A stretch of DNA of 64,000 nt from positions 248,001-312,000 of the forward strand of contig NZ_FSQW01000001.1 of the NCBI RefSeq assembly GCF_900128895.1, read 5' to 3'. The translations under genes and the position numbers were made by a program. Shown here in pieces: positions 51,943 through 60,016 of the stretch. Numbering within the stretch: the first letter of the stretch is position 1; each line of letters starts with the position of its first letter. The stretch is from Parasphingorhabdus marina DSM 22363 (GTDB lineage Bacteria; Pseudomonadota; Alphaproteobacteria; Sphingomonadales; Sphingomonadaceae). Under the pieces are notes generated by a model. It made no database searches and was not told where the DNA came from. It saw nothing but the letters and a program-made list of their open reading frames with translations.

Positions 51943-52631
51943 AACGGCTTCACAGCTCCCAGGAAACAGACGCTGGCAATGGTGATCCAGTAGATATAGG
52001 CCGAAATACGGGCCTGCCCGATCTCGCGTTCGAGCGCTGCCTCCTGCTCGGCATCCGGTCCTTGTGCAAGGATCCGGAACCGCTCGGTCCATCGCCGCAT
52101 GACCAGCCGCAGGAACAGGCCGATGCACAAGGCAAAGGCGTACAGACCCATTTTTGCCGGGTACCAGAAATTGCCCGGTCCGGACTCGATCGGGCCACTG
52201 CCGCCGAATGACATGAATGTCAGCACAATCAGTGCGAGAATCAGCGGATAGCGTAATTTTTCTTCGAGCATGGTGACCGTGATGCCGATATCGGTTTCGC
52301 GCTTGATAAAGGCCGTCCACGTCATCGCGAGCCAGATCGCGAAGAACAGCCACATCCACCAGATTCCGGCCCCGTCGAGAAGCGGAACAAAGCCGTAAAT
52401 CTTGCCCATGTGCAGGCCAAGCGGAAGCAGCAGCACAATGCCGGTACGCGCCAGAATATCGATGCGATAGGCCGTTTCCATATGCCGCCGCCGCTCTTCC
52501 AGCGACAGTTCCCGATTGGTCACATGATAGCTGGTCTGGAACACGCCCCATTCGCCGCCCAGCCAGTAGACCATCGCCAGAATATGAATCCACCGCAAAA
52601 TGCTCAGTTCATTGGCTGTCAGAAATTCCAT
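51939..52631 (-). CDS. six-helix membrane protein, paralogue of 46252-46935
   Basis: A 230-residue membrane protein. ILRWIHILAMVYWLGGEWGVFQTS holds the His-x6-Trp-x-Gly-Gly pattern in helix 1, and RISAYIYWITIASVCFLGAVKPF closes the protein much as in its paralogue. Five to six helices. GGAGGG lies nine bases before the ATG. Divergent from 52752 across operator 8. The paired His/Arg residues near helix ends leave a haem or metal site open. Confidence 0.75.
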   Translation of the reverse strand: MEFLTANELSILRWIHILAMVYWLGGEWGVFQTSYHVTNRELSLEERRRHMETAYRIDILARTGIVLLLPLGLHMGKIYGFVPLLDGAGIWWMWLFFAIWLAMTWTAFIKRETDIGITVTMLEEKLRYPLILALIVLTFMSFGGSGPIESGPGNFWYPAKMGLYAFALCIGLFLRLVMRRWTERFRILAQGPDAEQEAALEREIGQARISAYIYWITIASVCFLGAVKPF

Positions 52632-52669
52632 ATTTTGCGTCCCTCCGCATCCATCCCTGTTCTGCCCCT

Positions 52670-52687
52670 AATTTGTCCGGACAAATT
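52670..52687. promoter_or_regulatory. GntR-regulon operator, site 8 (perfect)
   Basis: AATTTGTCCGGACAAATT, perfect 18-base palindrome between the divergent starts at 52631 (minus) and 52752 (plus). Confidence 0.88.
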
Positions 52688-52751
52688 TAACTTGGCAAGT
52701 GAAAAATGCGCTGGCATGAAGAAAGACCATGAGACAGGCTGGGAGACAGGC

Positions 52752-53480
52752 ATGAAACACCGCATCATCGAGGGGCGGCTGGAATATACTTCGCGCAAGC
52801 CGGAAATGGAGGGACAGAACCGCGGGTTTGAAACCTTCATGTTCACCCACCACAGCGATGGCAAGGTCACCATGCGCGCCCATTGCGAGATCTATGAGCC
52901 CGAACCCACGGTGATGCGGGACATAATCTACGCCATGGACGAGAATCGCCAGCCGATGGATCTGCATGTCCGGCTCACCGTTGGCGATGAATTTATGGGA
53001 TCCGGCTGGATGCTGTTCGATGGTGAACAGATCGAAATGCAAAGCTATGGCCCGTCCATTGGCCGGTTGTCGCAAAAAGTGTCCGCGGAACTGCCGCTTG
53101 ACGGCTTTGGCACCCACCCGATCGTGTCCGACGGGTTCATGCTGTCGACCAAGGACTGGGACGAAACTGACAAGCGCCTGCTCAATTGCTACCTGCCCTC
53201 ACCCGATCATCGCGGCGCGACACCGCCGCAAATTGCCCAGGTCAAGATCGGCGCCGTCTATATCGGCAAGGAGGAAATCACCGTGCCTGCCGGAACCTTC
53301 CAGTGCAAACATCTGCAATTTGTCGATGACAGCAGCATTGTCCCTGGCACCGGCGGCATGGCCGGCGAGCACCCACCCTATGATGTGTGGATCACCGATG
53401 ACGAAGACGGGATATTTGTCCAGGGCGGTGTCGGCGGCTACATGATGACCTGGTATGAACTGGTCGAGTTGAAGCGGTAG
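52752..53480 (+). CDS. cytoplasmic beta-rich protein of unknown function
   Basis: A 242-residue protein without a signal peptide that I do not recognise. It is beta-rich (RLEYTSRKPEMEGQNRGFETFMFTHHSDGKVTMRAHCEI; VGDEFMGSGWMLFDGEQIEMQSYGPSIG), with a layout like DUF3108 or lipocalin-type barrels: paired strands, a central SDGFM loop and a VPAGTFQCKHLQFVD strand. VPAGTFxCxH is a motif of DUF3108-like proteins. ATG at 52752 has GGGAG upstream; an ATG at 52716 is less well placed. Single gene under operator 8. Confidence 0.6.
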   Translation: MKHRIIEGRLEYTSRKPEMEGQNRGFETFMFTHHSDGKVTMRAHCEIYEPEPTVMRDIIYAMDENRQPMDLHVRLTVGDEFMGSGWMLFDGEQIEMQSYGPSIGRLSQKVSAELPLDGFGTHPIVSDGFMLSTKDWDETDKRLLNCYLPSPDHRGATPPQIAQVKIGAVYIGKEEITVPAGTFQCKHLQFVDDSSIVPGTGGMAGEHPPYDVWITDDEDGIFVQGGVGGYMMTWYELVELKR

Positions 53481-53481
53481 A

Positions 53482-54501
53482 TCAGGCCTTGATCATAACC
53501 TTGCCCATATGGGCCCCGCTTTCGAGATGCGCATAGGCCTCTGCTGCCGCTTCAAATTCAAATACGCTTTCGACCAGCAGCTCGATTCCGTTTTCGGTCA
53601 CAACATCCAGCGCTTTTTGCAGCATGTCGCGGCTGCCGGAGGCGATTCCCTTGATCGTGATATTCTTGCCAATCAACGCTCCCTGACTGGCGCTGGACTG
53701 GGCCTGCGGCGTACCCGACAGGGCGCCCAGCGTGCCGATCCTCGCGTTGACCGCACAGGCTTCCACCGTCTGTTCCATCGCCGGGAAACCGAGCGTATCG
53801 ACAACCACATCGGCGCCTCGGCCACCTGTTGATTCGAGCAGCGCGGCCGCCCAGTCTGGCCGGTCCCGGTAATTGACCAGGTGATCCGCGCCCATATCTT
53901 TCGCCCGGGCAAGTTTTTCGTCACTCGACGAGCTGATCGCGAACTTCATGCCCATGGCCTTGGCGAGCTGCAGCGCAAAAATCGATACGCCACCGGTACC
54001 CTGAGCCAGGACAAGATCGCCCGGCTTCGCATCCCCAAAAGCCATCATCGCATGCCACACAGTACTGCCAACCACCGAGAAGGTGGCTGCGCTGTTGTCG
54101 CTGACCGAATCTGGTACGACAATCGCCGCATCCGCGGGCAGCAAGATCATTTCAGCCAGCCAGCCATTGGCGGTGACCCCGAGATCCTGCGCAAAAACAC
54201 CGAACCCATAGGGTCCATCCTGCCAAGTCACGAAATGCGGCGCGAGCACCCGCTGACCGGCGGCCAGTCCTGATACGCCATCTCCAACAGCTTCAATCAC
54301 ACCCACACCGTCCGACAGCGGCACCCGGTCCGCAGGCAGATCGGTGCCATAGTCGCCGCGCAAGACCATCAGGTCGCGATAGTTCAGGCCGGCGGCCGAA
54401 ACCCGCACCAGAACTTCTCCCGCTCCGGGCACCGGATCAGGCAGTTCTCCCAGTTGCAGTCCGTCAATCCCGCTTCGCGGACCGATTTGCCAGGCCTTCA
54501 T
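53482..54501 (-). CDS. zinc-independent alcohol-dehydrogenase-family oxidoreductase
   Basis: A 339-residue MDR protein. AAGLNYRDLMVLRGDYG replaces the zinc-binding GxCxTD segment, and no structural-zinc Cys cluster is seen. GTGGVSIFALQLAKAMG is the nucleotide loop. Likely an enoyl reductase or NADPH-linked carbonyl reductase. It is the last gene of the leftward operon 59928-53482 and overlaps the small partner gene by ATGA. Confidence 0.85.
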   Translation of the reverse strand: MKAWQIGPRSGIDGLQLGELPDPVPGAGEVLVRVSAAGLNYRDLMVLRGDYGTDLPADRVPLSDGVGVIEAVGDGVSGLAAGQRVLAPHFVTWQDGPYGFGVFAQDLGVTANGWLAEMILLPADAAIVVPDSVSDNSAATFSVVGSTVWHAMMAFGDAKPGDLVLAQGTGGVSIFALQLAKAMGMKFAISSSSDEKLARAKDMGADHLVNYRDRPDWAAALLESTGGRGADVVVDTLGFPAMEQTVEACAVNARIGTLGALSGTPQAQSSASQGALIGKNITIKGIASGSRDMLQKALDVVTENGIELLVESVFEFEAAAEAYAHLESGAHMGKVMIKA

Positions 54502-54761
54502 GATTCGTCACTCCCCGATTCGCGCAAAGGCGCAAAAATACGGTCGATAAACTGCTTCAGCTTCGCTTCCCGGTCCTCCGAAGAAGCGTCCAGTCCTTCC
54601 AGTGCCATCAACCGCTCTTCCTGCACCCACATCTCCTGCGCCATGTTCATCACCACAGCAACAAACCGGTCCATGCCCGGATCATTGAAAAATTGCGGTT
54701 GCCCATCCGGACCGTACAGATCCTTGGGCGTGTCATCCGGTTTGAATTCGGGTTCAGCCAT
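54498..54761 (-). CDS. small helical partner of methyltransferase copy 2
   Basis: An 87-residue charged helical protein homologous to 50861-51223 over the N-terminal 45 residues (both contain P-x-FF/YF-x-DP-x-x-x-R followed by a long helix with EERL/RERL). The ATG at 54761 overlaps the methyltransferase stop as ATGA, which rejects a longer start at 54791. No known domain. Confidence 0.68.
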   Translation of the reverse strand: MAEPEFKPDDTPKDLYGPDGQPQFFNDPGMDRFVAVVMNMAQEMWVQEERLMALEGLDASSEDREAKLKQFIDRIFAPLRESGSDES

Positions 54762-55948
54762 CAGCGCTTCCACGCCCCGAAGCCAAACCACATGATCCCC
54801 TCGGCGAGGCGGCCGGTGGTTTCGCTGTCGACTGCATTGGCATCCTCATTTGCAATGGCTTCGGCCACAGCATCCACCCCGTAAATGCCGATGCTGGGGA
54901 CAACAAACTGAAAATAGTCATCGGCCGCAAAACCGCCGGTTTCGCAGAGCTGTTTGGGGTCTTCGTCCCGATAGCCCTTGTAGAAGGGCTCGCTGTTATA
55001 CCAGCTGTCCCAGTCGAGATAGAAGCCGTCAAATGCGTTCATCTGGTCATTGGGCGGCAGCTCCATGTGCAACAGCAGACCGCCCGGTTTCAACACCCGA
55101 TTGGCTTCGGCAAAAGCCTGCGCGCGCGTCTTTTTGGACAGCTCATGCAGGAACATGGACGAGAAAACGAGATCGAAGCTATTATCCTCATAGTCCAGCG
55201 CATCTGCGCTCATCTGCCGGAAATGGACCTCCTGGCCCTGCATCTTCGCCCGCGCCGAAGCATAGCGCAAACCGCCCGCAGCCGCATCGATTGCTTCGAC
55301 ATGCGCATCCGGATAGGTCTGTTTCCAGGGCAAGGTATTGTGGCCAATGGTACAGCCGGTATCGAGAATGCGCTCGGGCCGGAAGTCAGGGAACTTGCCT
55401 GACACATAGGCGGCCATGGAGAGACCGATATCATCGAGATTGGCGCCCATCAGGCCCATGGAAAAAACCGCCAGCCCCTGGTCATAGACCGCGCCTGCCT
55501 CAAGCGAAGGTCCGCCCCGCGTATAGCTGCCTGGCATCAGGTGCACCTCAATCGCATCCACATTGCGCGGGATTTCCAGATCGGGGTCCAGCGTGACCGA
55601 GCCCGGCCCCGCTTCCACAGCCGCCGCTTCCTTCTCCATCCGTTCCAGGTCACGATCAACAACGGCACCCGCCGCATTCCACACCATTTTCTGGGCCTGA
55701 ACCCGCATCGCCGAATAGATATTGAACGCCGGATCTCCGCGCAGCGCCTGATGCGCTTCATTGCTGGTTTCGGGCGGGCGCCCGGCTTTTCGCACAAAGG
55801 CCGGAGCCGCCCTTTTGTCATAGGCGGTTCGCATGTCCGCCGCGAGATCGTTGAGAATGAAAGACCGGATTCCCGATACAAACCGCCCGCGGGCCGCCTC
55901 GTCCGGGGACAACTCGGGTTTCATAGGATGCTGTAACTCCACGCCCAT
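54761..55948 (-). CDS. class I SAM methyltransferase-like protein, copy 2
   Basis: A 395-residue paralogue of 49620. Shared landmarks: AYDKRAAPAF, LDPDLEIPRNVDAIEVHLMPGSY, SAM-loop position ILDTGCTIGHN (about 194-204), AIDAAAGGLRYASARA and FDLVFSSMFLHELS. It ends with FGFGAWKR where copy 1 ends with a longer tail after YGAWKN. Lies between the aldehyde dehydrogenase and its small partner. Confidence 0.8.
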   Translation of the reverse strand: MGVELQHPMKPELSPDEAARGRFVSGIRSFILNDLAADMRTAYDKRAAPAFVRKAGRPPETSNEAHQALRGDPAFNIYSAMRVQAQKMVWNAAGAVVDRDLERMEKEAAAVEAGPGSVTLDPDLEIPRNVDAIEVHLMPGSYTRGGPSLEAGAVYDQGLAVFSMGLMGANLDDIGLSMAAYVSGKFPDFRPERILDTGCTIGHNTLPWKQTYPDAHVEAIDAAAGGLRYASARAKMQGQEVHFRQMSADALDYEDNSFDLVFSSMFLHELSKKTRAQAFAEANRVLKPGGLLLHMELPPNDQMNAFDGFYLDWDSWYNSEPFYKGYRDEDPKQLCETGGFAADDYFQFVVPSIGIYGVDAVAEAIANEDANAVDSETTGRLAEGIMWFGFGAWKR

Positions 55949-56016
55949 GGTCTGTGCTCCTTTGCGCTGGCTGACCGTATCACCGGACTACACGGAGTCC
56001 GGTGGCGTTTCAGCTA

Positions 56017-57438
56017 TCAAAAATTCTGCTCGGCAAAGGCGTCTATCACCGCAGCCTCTCCGCTCTGCCGGATCAGCGCCTGCTTGCGGAAGAAGCGCAT
56101 CAACCCGCTTTCACCCATCCGCGATGCGCCAAGACCCGAATATCCGAAACTCGATTTTTCCGCCTCCCATATCATGGAGGTCAATGACCCGTCATTTATC
56201 GAAACGGCGCCAGCCTGAAGACGCGATGCCACGGCTTCCGCTTTCGCAATGTCGGACCCGATAACCGCCGCCGAGAGACCGAACTGACTGTCATTGGCGA
56301 GGCCGATGGCCTCCTCAACATCGTCGTAGATCGTGACCGGAATAACCGGACCAAAATTCTCCTCGCGGATGATATCCATTTCGGCACTCACCCCGGTCAG
56401 CACCGTCGGCCGCAAATAAAGGCCACCGTCAAGATTCTCCACCTCGCCGCCTGCCCTGACTGTCGCGCCTTGCTCGACCGCCTGGTCGATCTGGTGTTGC
56501 GCGATCTGCGCTTGTTTTTCGAAAATAAAGGGCCCGATATGGCCTTCAGCAATGTCTGGATGATTCAGCCTGACGGCATCCGCCTGATTGACAAGACTGT
56601 CGAGAAACGGTTCCGCAATAGCGCGCGCAACATAGACCCGCTCGATCGACTGGCAGGCCTGACCGGTATTGACGATACTCGCACGCAGTGCGACCGATGC
56701 TGCCTTTTCCGGTTCAGCATCGGGCAAAATGATCATCGGATCTTTCCCGCCGAGTTCCAGACTGGCCGGAATGAAGGCCTTGGCCGCTGCTTCACCCACC
56801 TTGCGACCCGTCGCGACCGATCCGGTGAAGCAGACATAGTCGACATGCGCGATCATCGCTGCACCGGTCGCGCCATCACCTTCGATTATGGACAATATAG
56901 ATGCCAGTTCGGGGGTGTTTCGAACGGTTTCCATCAATGGCCGAATGAAGCGTGGCGTGACTTCCGACGGCTTGATCAAGACGGCTGACCCTGCCATGAG
57001 CGCCGGTATCGCGTCGATCAGCGCGAGGGTCATCGGGAAATTCCACGGACTGATCACCCCGACCAGCGAATAGGGAACAAGCCGCGTTGATGTGGTGATT
57101 GTGGGCACCGAGGTCGGTTCCCCGCTTGGTTGCGCAGAGGCAATCAACGCCGGTGCGGAATTGGCCCAGCGACGGATCTGGCCGGGCACGCCAGCGGCTT
57201 CGATTTTCGATATTCCACCGCGTCCGGTGTCATCGGTCAGGGCCGGAATAATCGCTCCCAGATGCGCCTCAATCGCATCTGCCCATTGCAGCAGAATTTC
57301 TCCGCGCTGTTCCGGCGTCTTCGCAAGCCATCCTGTTTGTCCGACCCGCAGTCGCGCGGCTTCGGCTGCGACCGCCGCCTCATCAAGCGGAGCGATTTCG
57401 TGATCCGGCTTGCCGGTCCGCGGATTGCGTATCTTCAT
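56017..57438 (-). CDS. NAD(P)-dependent aldehyde dehydrogenase
   Basis: A 473-residue ALDH-superfamily enzyme: ISPWNFP, FTGSVATGRKV (cofactor), general base Glu228 in LELGGKDP and catalytic Cys262 in NTGQACQSIERV. It oxidises an aldehyde or semialdehyde to acid, a natural step after the amine oxidase or after ring opening. The ATG at 57438 overlaps the deacetylase stop (ATGA). Confidence 0.92.
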   Translation of the reverse strand: MKIRNPRTGKPDHEIAPLDEAAVAAEAARLRVGQTGWLAKTPEQRGEILLQWADAIEAHLGAIIPALTDDTGRGGISKIEAAGVPGQIRRWANSAPALIASAQPSGEPTSVPTITTSTRLVPYSLVGVISPWNFPMTLALIDAIPALMAGSAVLIKPSEVTPRFIRPLMETVRNTPELASILSIIEGDGATGAAMIAHVDYVCFTGSVATGRKVGEAAAKAFIPASLELGGKDPMIILPDAEPEKAASVALRASIVNTGQACQSIERVYVARAIAEPFLDSLVNQADAVRLNHPDIAEGHIGPFIFEKQAQIAQHQIDQAVEQGATVRAGGEVENLDGGLYLRPTVLTGVSAEMDIIREENFGPVIPVTIYDDVEEAIGLANDSQFGLSAAVIGSDIAKAEAVASRLQAGAVSINDGSLTSMIWEAEKSSFGYSGLGASRMGESGLMRFFRKQALIRQSGEAAVIDAFAEQNF

Positions 57439-58358
57439 GGGCGCGCTTTCCAATTGTCGAGCAGCACATCACCACGGGTAAAGCCGACGTCCGGACGGTC
57501 GGCCATCGCGGCGACCAGCTTTTCGAAACTGCCAATCCGGTATGGCAGACCCATGATGTAAGGTGTCAAATGCATGGGCAGCATGCGGCCGCCATAATGT
57601 CCGGCTTCGTCCACCAGCCAGTCCGCTGCATCGGTCATCTGCTGCGCATAGCTGTCGACCGACTGCTGCTGAACATTGATGATCTGGCGATCCGACAGTT
57701 CGTGGTTGAGCGGGATATTGACGATTTCTCCGGCATCCGTGCGAAACTTGTAGGGCAGTTCGTCATTGACCCAGTCACACATGTAATCGAGCCCGGCTTC
57801 GACCAGCAGTTTCGCCGTGTGAAAACTCTGTGACCGGGCGATGGACAACCAGCCACGCGGGCGCTGACCCGTCACTTTGTCGAGCATATCGAGCGACTCA
57901 TTGATCAGGGCGCGCTCGGCATCCTCTTCCATTCCGCTCGCAATCGTGCCGTTCATGTCGGTTGAATGGGCGATGATCTCATGGCCACCCTGGAGGATAT
58001 CCTCGATCAATTGCGGATATCGCTCCGCCACCTTGCTGTTGGTTGCCACCGAGATGCTGGCACCCACTTTCTCGAACGCGCCCAGCAGACGATAGATGCC
58101 GATCCGCGTACCATATTCCCGGGCGGTATAGTGCCGGTAGTCGGGATAGGCCGTCTGCATGTGCCCCGGTGCACGGAACGGATCATCGCTGGGGACCATC
58201 GGAAAATATTCGAGACTGATAACCGGCCAGACCAGCAATTTCACCTGATTTGGCCAAAGAACCGGTTCGCGCTTGAAAAAATGGGTCCAGGGATAATGAT
58301 CGTGATCCATCCCGCGCCCGCGCTTCGGATATTCGAGGTAGCTGCTGTCGAGGCTCAT
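57435..58358 (-). CDS. polysaccharide-deacetylase-fold hydrolase, copy 2
   Basis: A 307-residue NodB-fold protein: LLVWPVISLEYFPM (first motif strand, lacking the usual Asp-Asp), GHEIIAHSTDMNG (His motif), GWLSIARSQSFHTAKLLVEAGLDYMCDW (third motif). The order and spacing parallel its neighbour at 58355 and the PuuE-like protein at 31936. Adjacent tandem copies suggest two successive amide hydrolyses or a heteromer. Confidence 0.78.
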   Translation of the reverse strand: MSLDSSYLEYPKRGRGMDHDHYPWTHFFKREPVLWPNQVKLLVWPVISLEYFPMVPSDDPFRAPGHMQTAYPDYRHYTAREYGTRIGIYRLLGAFEKVGASISVATNSKVAERYPQLIEDILQGGHEIIAHSTDMNGTIASGMEEDAERALINESLDMLDKVTGQRPRGWLSIARSQSFHTAKLLVEAGLDYMCDWVNDELPYKFRTDAGEIVNIPLNHELSDRQIINVQQQSVDSYAQQMTDAADWLVDEAGHYGGRMLPMHLTPYIMGLPYRIGSFEKLVAAMADRPDVGFTRGDVLLDNWKARP

Positions 58359-59248
58359 GCGGCATCTCCCGTCTGCGCCCGAAACCGGTCAACAATGTCT
58401 CCGGCCCTGGTGATCCAGGCCCGGCCGTCAGCGGCGATATGTTCCAGCACCGATTCAAACGGCCCGATGCGATGCGGTTGTCCGATCAAATAGCTGTGCA
58501 AGGGAATGCACATGACGGTGCCAGATTGGGCGCCCTCTTCCGCAAGCCGGTCATATTGCCGGATCAGCGTGTCGGCATATTCGCGGGGAGACATGTTGTA
58601 GATAAAAAAGCCATAATGATCGTTGACCTCGAGGCTATAGGGAATTGCCGTCAGCTGACCCGACTTGACCTTCACGTCAGTGGGCTGGTCGTCATGATAG
58701 AGGTCGCAGGTATAATCCATGCCATATTCGGCGAGCAGGTCCAGCGTCCGCGGCGTGTGGGTCAGGGCCGGGGCCAGCCAGCCGCGAATACGCTGTCCGG
58801 TCGCCCGTTCCACGGTGGCGATGCTGTCTTCGATAATCGCCCGTTCCTGGGCTTCGTCCATGCCGTAACTGTACCGGGTATTGTAGATGCCGTGGCTGAA
58901 AAACTCCCAGCCGCGCTGGTTCGCATCTTCGACGACCTCCGGAATATGATCACAAAGTGCGACCGACAGGCTGACCGAACCCGGGAAACCGTGCTTTGTC
59001 ATCATCTCCGCCATGCGCCAGTGGGACACTCGGTTGGCATGATCGCGGTGGCTGTAACCAACCACATCGGGATGCGGTTTCGGCCAGCTTTTGCGATGCG
59101 GATTGGCTGCGGGGTCGAGCTCATAAAATTCCAGATTGGGCGCGACCCAGACTGCGCAGGTCTTGCCCTCCGGCCAACTGATTTTCGGCCGTTTTCGCCA
59201 GGGCTGATAATCGTAAAGCCCCGGATCCGGTTTCTGCGCATCTGCCAT
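58355..59248 (-). CDS. polysaccharide-deacetylase-fold hydrolase, copy 3
   Basis: A 297-residue NodB-fold protein: CAVWVAPNLEFYELDP (strand 1), GWEFFSHGIYNTRYSYGMDEAQERAII (the SHG-x-x-x-x-R motif of the PuuE branch), GWLAPALTHTPRTLDLLAEYGMDYTCDLY. Probably a metal-dependent C-N hydrolase. Its start shares a base with the stop of the cysteine hydrolase gene that leads the operon. Confidence 0.8.
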   Translation of the reverse strand: MADAQKPDPGLYDYQPWRKRPKISWPEGKTCAVWVAPNLEFYELDPAANPHRKSWPKPHPDVVGYSHRDHANRVSHWRMAEMMTKHGFPGSVSLSVALCDHIPEVVEDANQRGWEFFSHGIYNTRYSYGMDEAQERAIIEDSIATVERATGQRIRGWLAPALTHTPRTLDLLAEYGMDYTCDLYHDDQPTDVKVKSGQLTAIPYSLEVNDHYGFFIYNMSPREYADTLIRQYDRLAEEGAQSGTVMCIPLHSYLIGQPHRIGPFESVLEHIAADGRAWITRAGDIVDRFRAQTGDAA

Positions 59249-59928
59249 CAGCGCGCCTCCAGCCAGTCGATCACGGCCTGCACCGGTTCGACATCGGCAT
59301 ATTTGATCTGCAGGTCGGTGAGATTGGCGAAATGATAGCTTTCATGCTTGTCGGCACAGGTTTCGACCGGAACAATCGTCCGATAGCCATGACTCAAGGC
59401 ATCTACTGCGGTTGCCCGGACACAGCCGGATGTTGAGCCACCGGTCACAATCACGGTGTCGACCTTGTGCCAGATCAGATAACTGGCGAGGGGTGTTTCG
59501 AAAAAGGCGCTGGGCATGCGTTTCGTATATTGCAAGTCATCCTTGCCGATCTCGCATCGGGGATCCAGCTTGTGCCGCTCGCTGTCATATTTGATGTTCT
59601 GCAGCGAATCTTCAGTGTCGGTCCGCGTGCCCCAGACCCCGGCATCGCCGGCGTCGTCCTTGTAGGCCACCCGGCTCCAGATAACCGGCATGTTCTTGTC
59701 CCGCGCCAGTCCGGAAATCCGGTTGATATGGTCGATCTGACGGGGATCGGTTTCATAGGCGGTCTTGAACAGATCGGTGCGCGTGTAGGCTTGCTGCACG
59801 TCCACATTGACGATCGCCAGTTTCTCGCCGAATCCGAATTTCTTGCGGGCAGGATTGCTCATCAATTCTTCGAAAATCTCCCGGGCGGTCCGTCCGTCCT
59901 CGACCATTTTCGTTCCAACCAGTGCCAT
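59248..59928 (-). CDS. isochorismatase-fold cysteine hydrolase, N-carbamoylsarcosine-amidase-like
   Basis: A 226-residue isochorismatase-superfamily protein with the complete amidohydrolase triad: Asp43 in VNVDVQQAY, Lys136 in YTKRMPSAFFET and Cys169 in GGSTSGCVRATA. The TSGCVRAT form is typical of N-carbamoylsarcosine amidase and related ureidohydrolases, which release ammonia and CO2 from a carbamoyl amine or hydrolyse an amide. First gene of the leftward operon 59928-53482. Confidence 0.88.
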   Translation of the reverse strand: MALVGTKMVEDGRTAREIFEELMSNPARKKFGFGEKLAIVNVDVQQAYTRTDLFKTAYETDPRQIDHINRISGLARDKNMPVIWSRVAYKDDAGDAGVWGTRTDTEDSLQNIKYDSERHKLDPRCEIGKDDLQYTKRMPSAFFETPLASYLIWHKVDTVIVTGGSTSGCVRATAVDALSHGYRTIVPVETCADKHESYHFANLTDLQIKYADVEPVQAVIDWLEAR

Positions 59929-59978
59929 ATGCCTTGCTCTCCAGAATCAATAAAAAGACAATAACCCCAAGAAAAAGC

Positions 59979-60007
59979 TTGTCGAGACAAATTTGTCCGG
60001 ACAAATA
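59979..60007. promoter_or_regulatory. GntR-regulon operator, site 9, with a tandem degenerate copy
   Basis: The strong site AATTTGTCCGGACAAATA (59990-60007; 59991-60006 perfect) is abutted by TTGTCGAGACAA (59979-59990), which keeps the TTGTC/GACAA arms but not the CCGG centre. The pair lies between the divergent starts at 59928 and 60017 and ends only nine bases before the latter. Confidence 0.85.
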
Positions 60008-60016
60008 TGGATTCTC

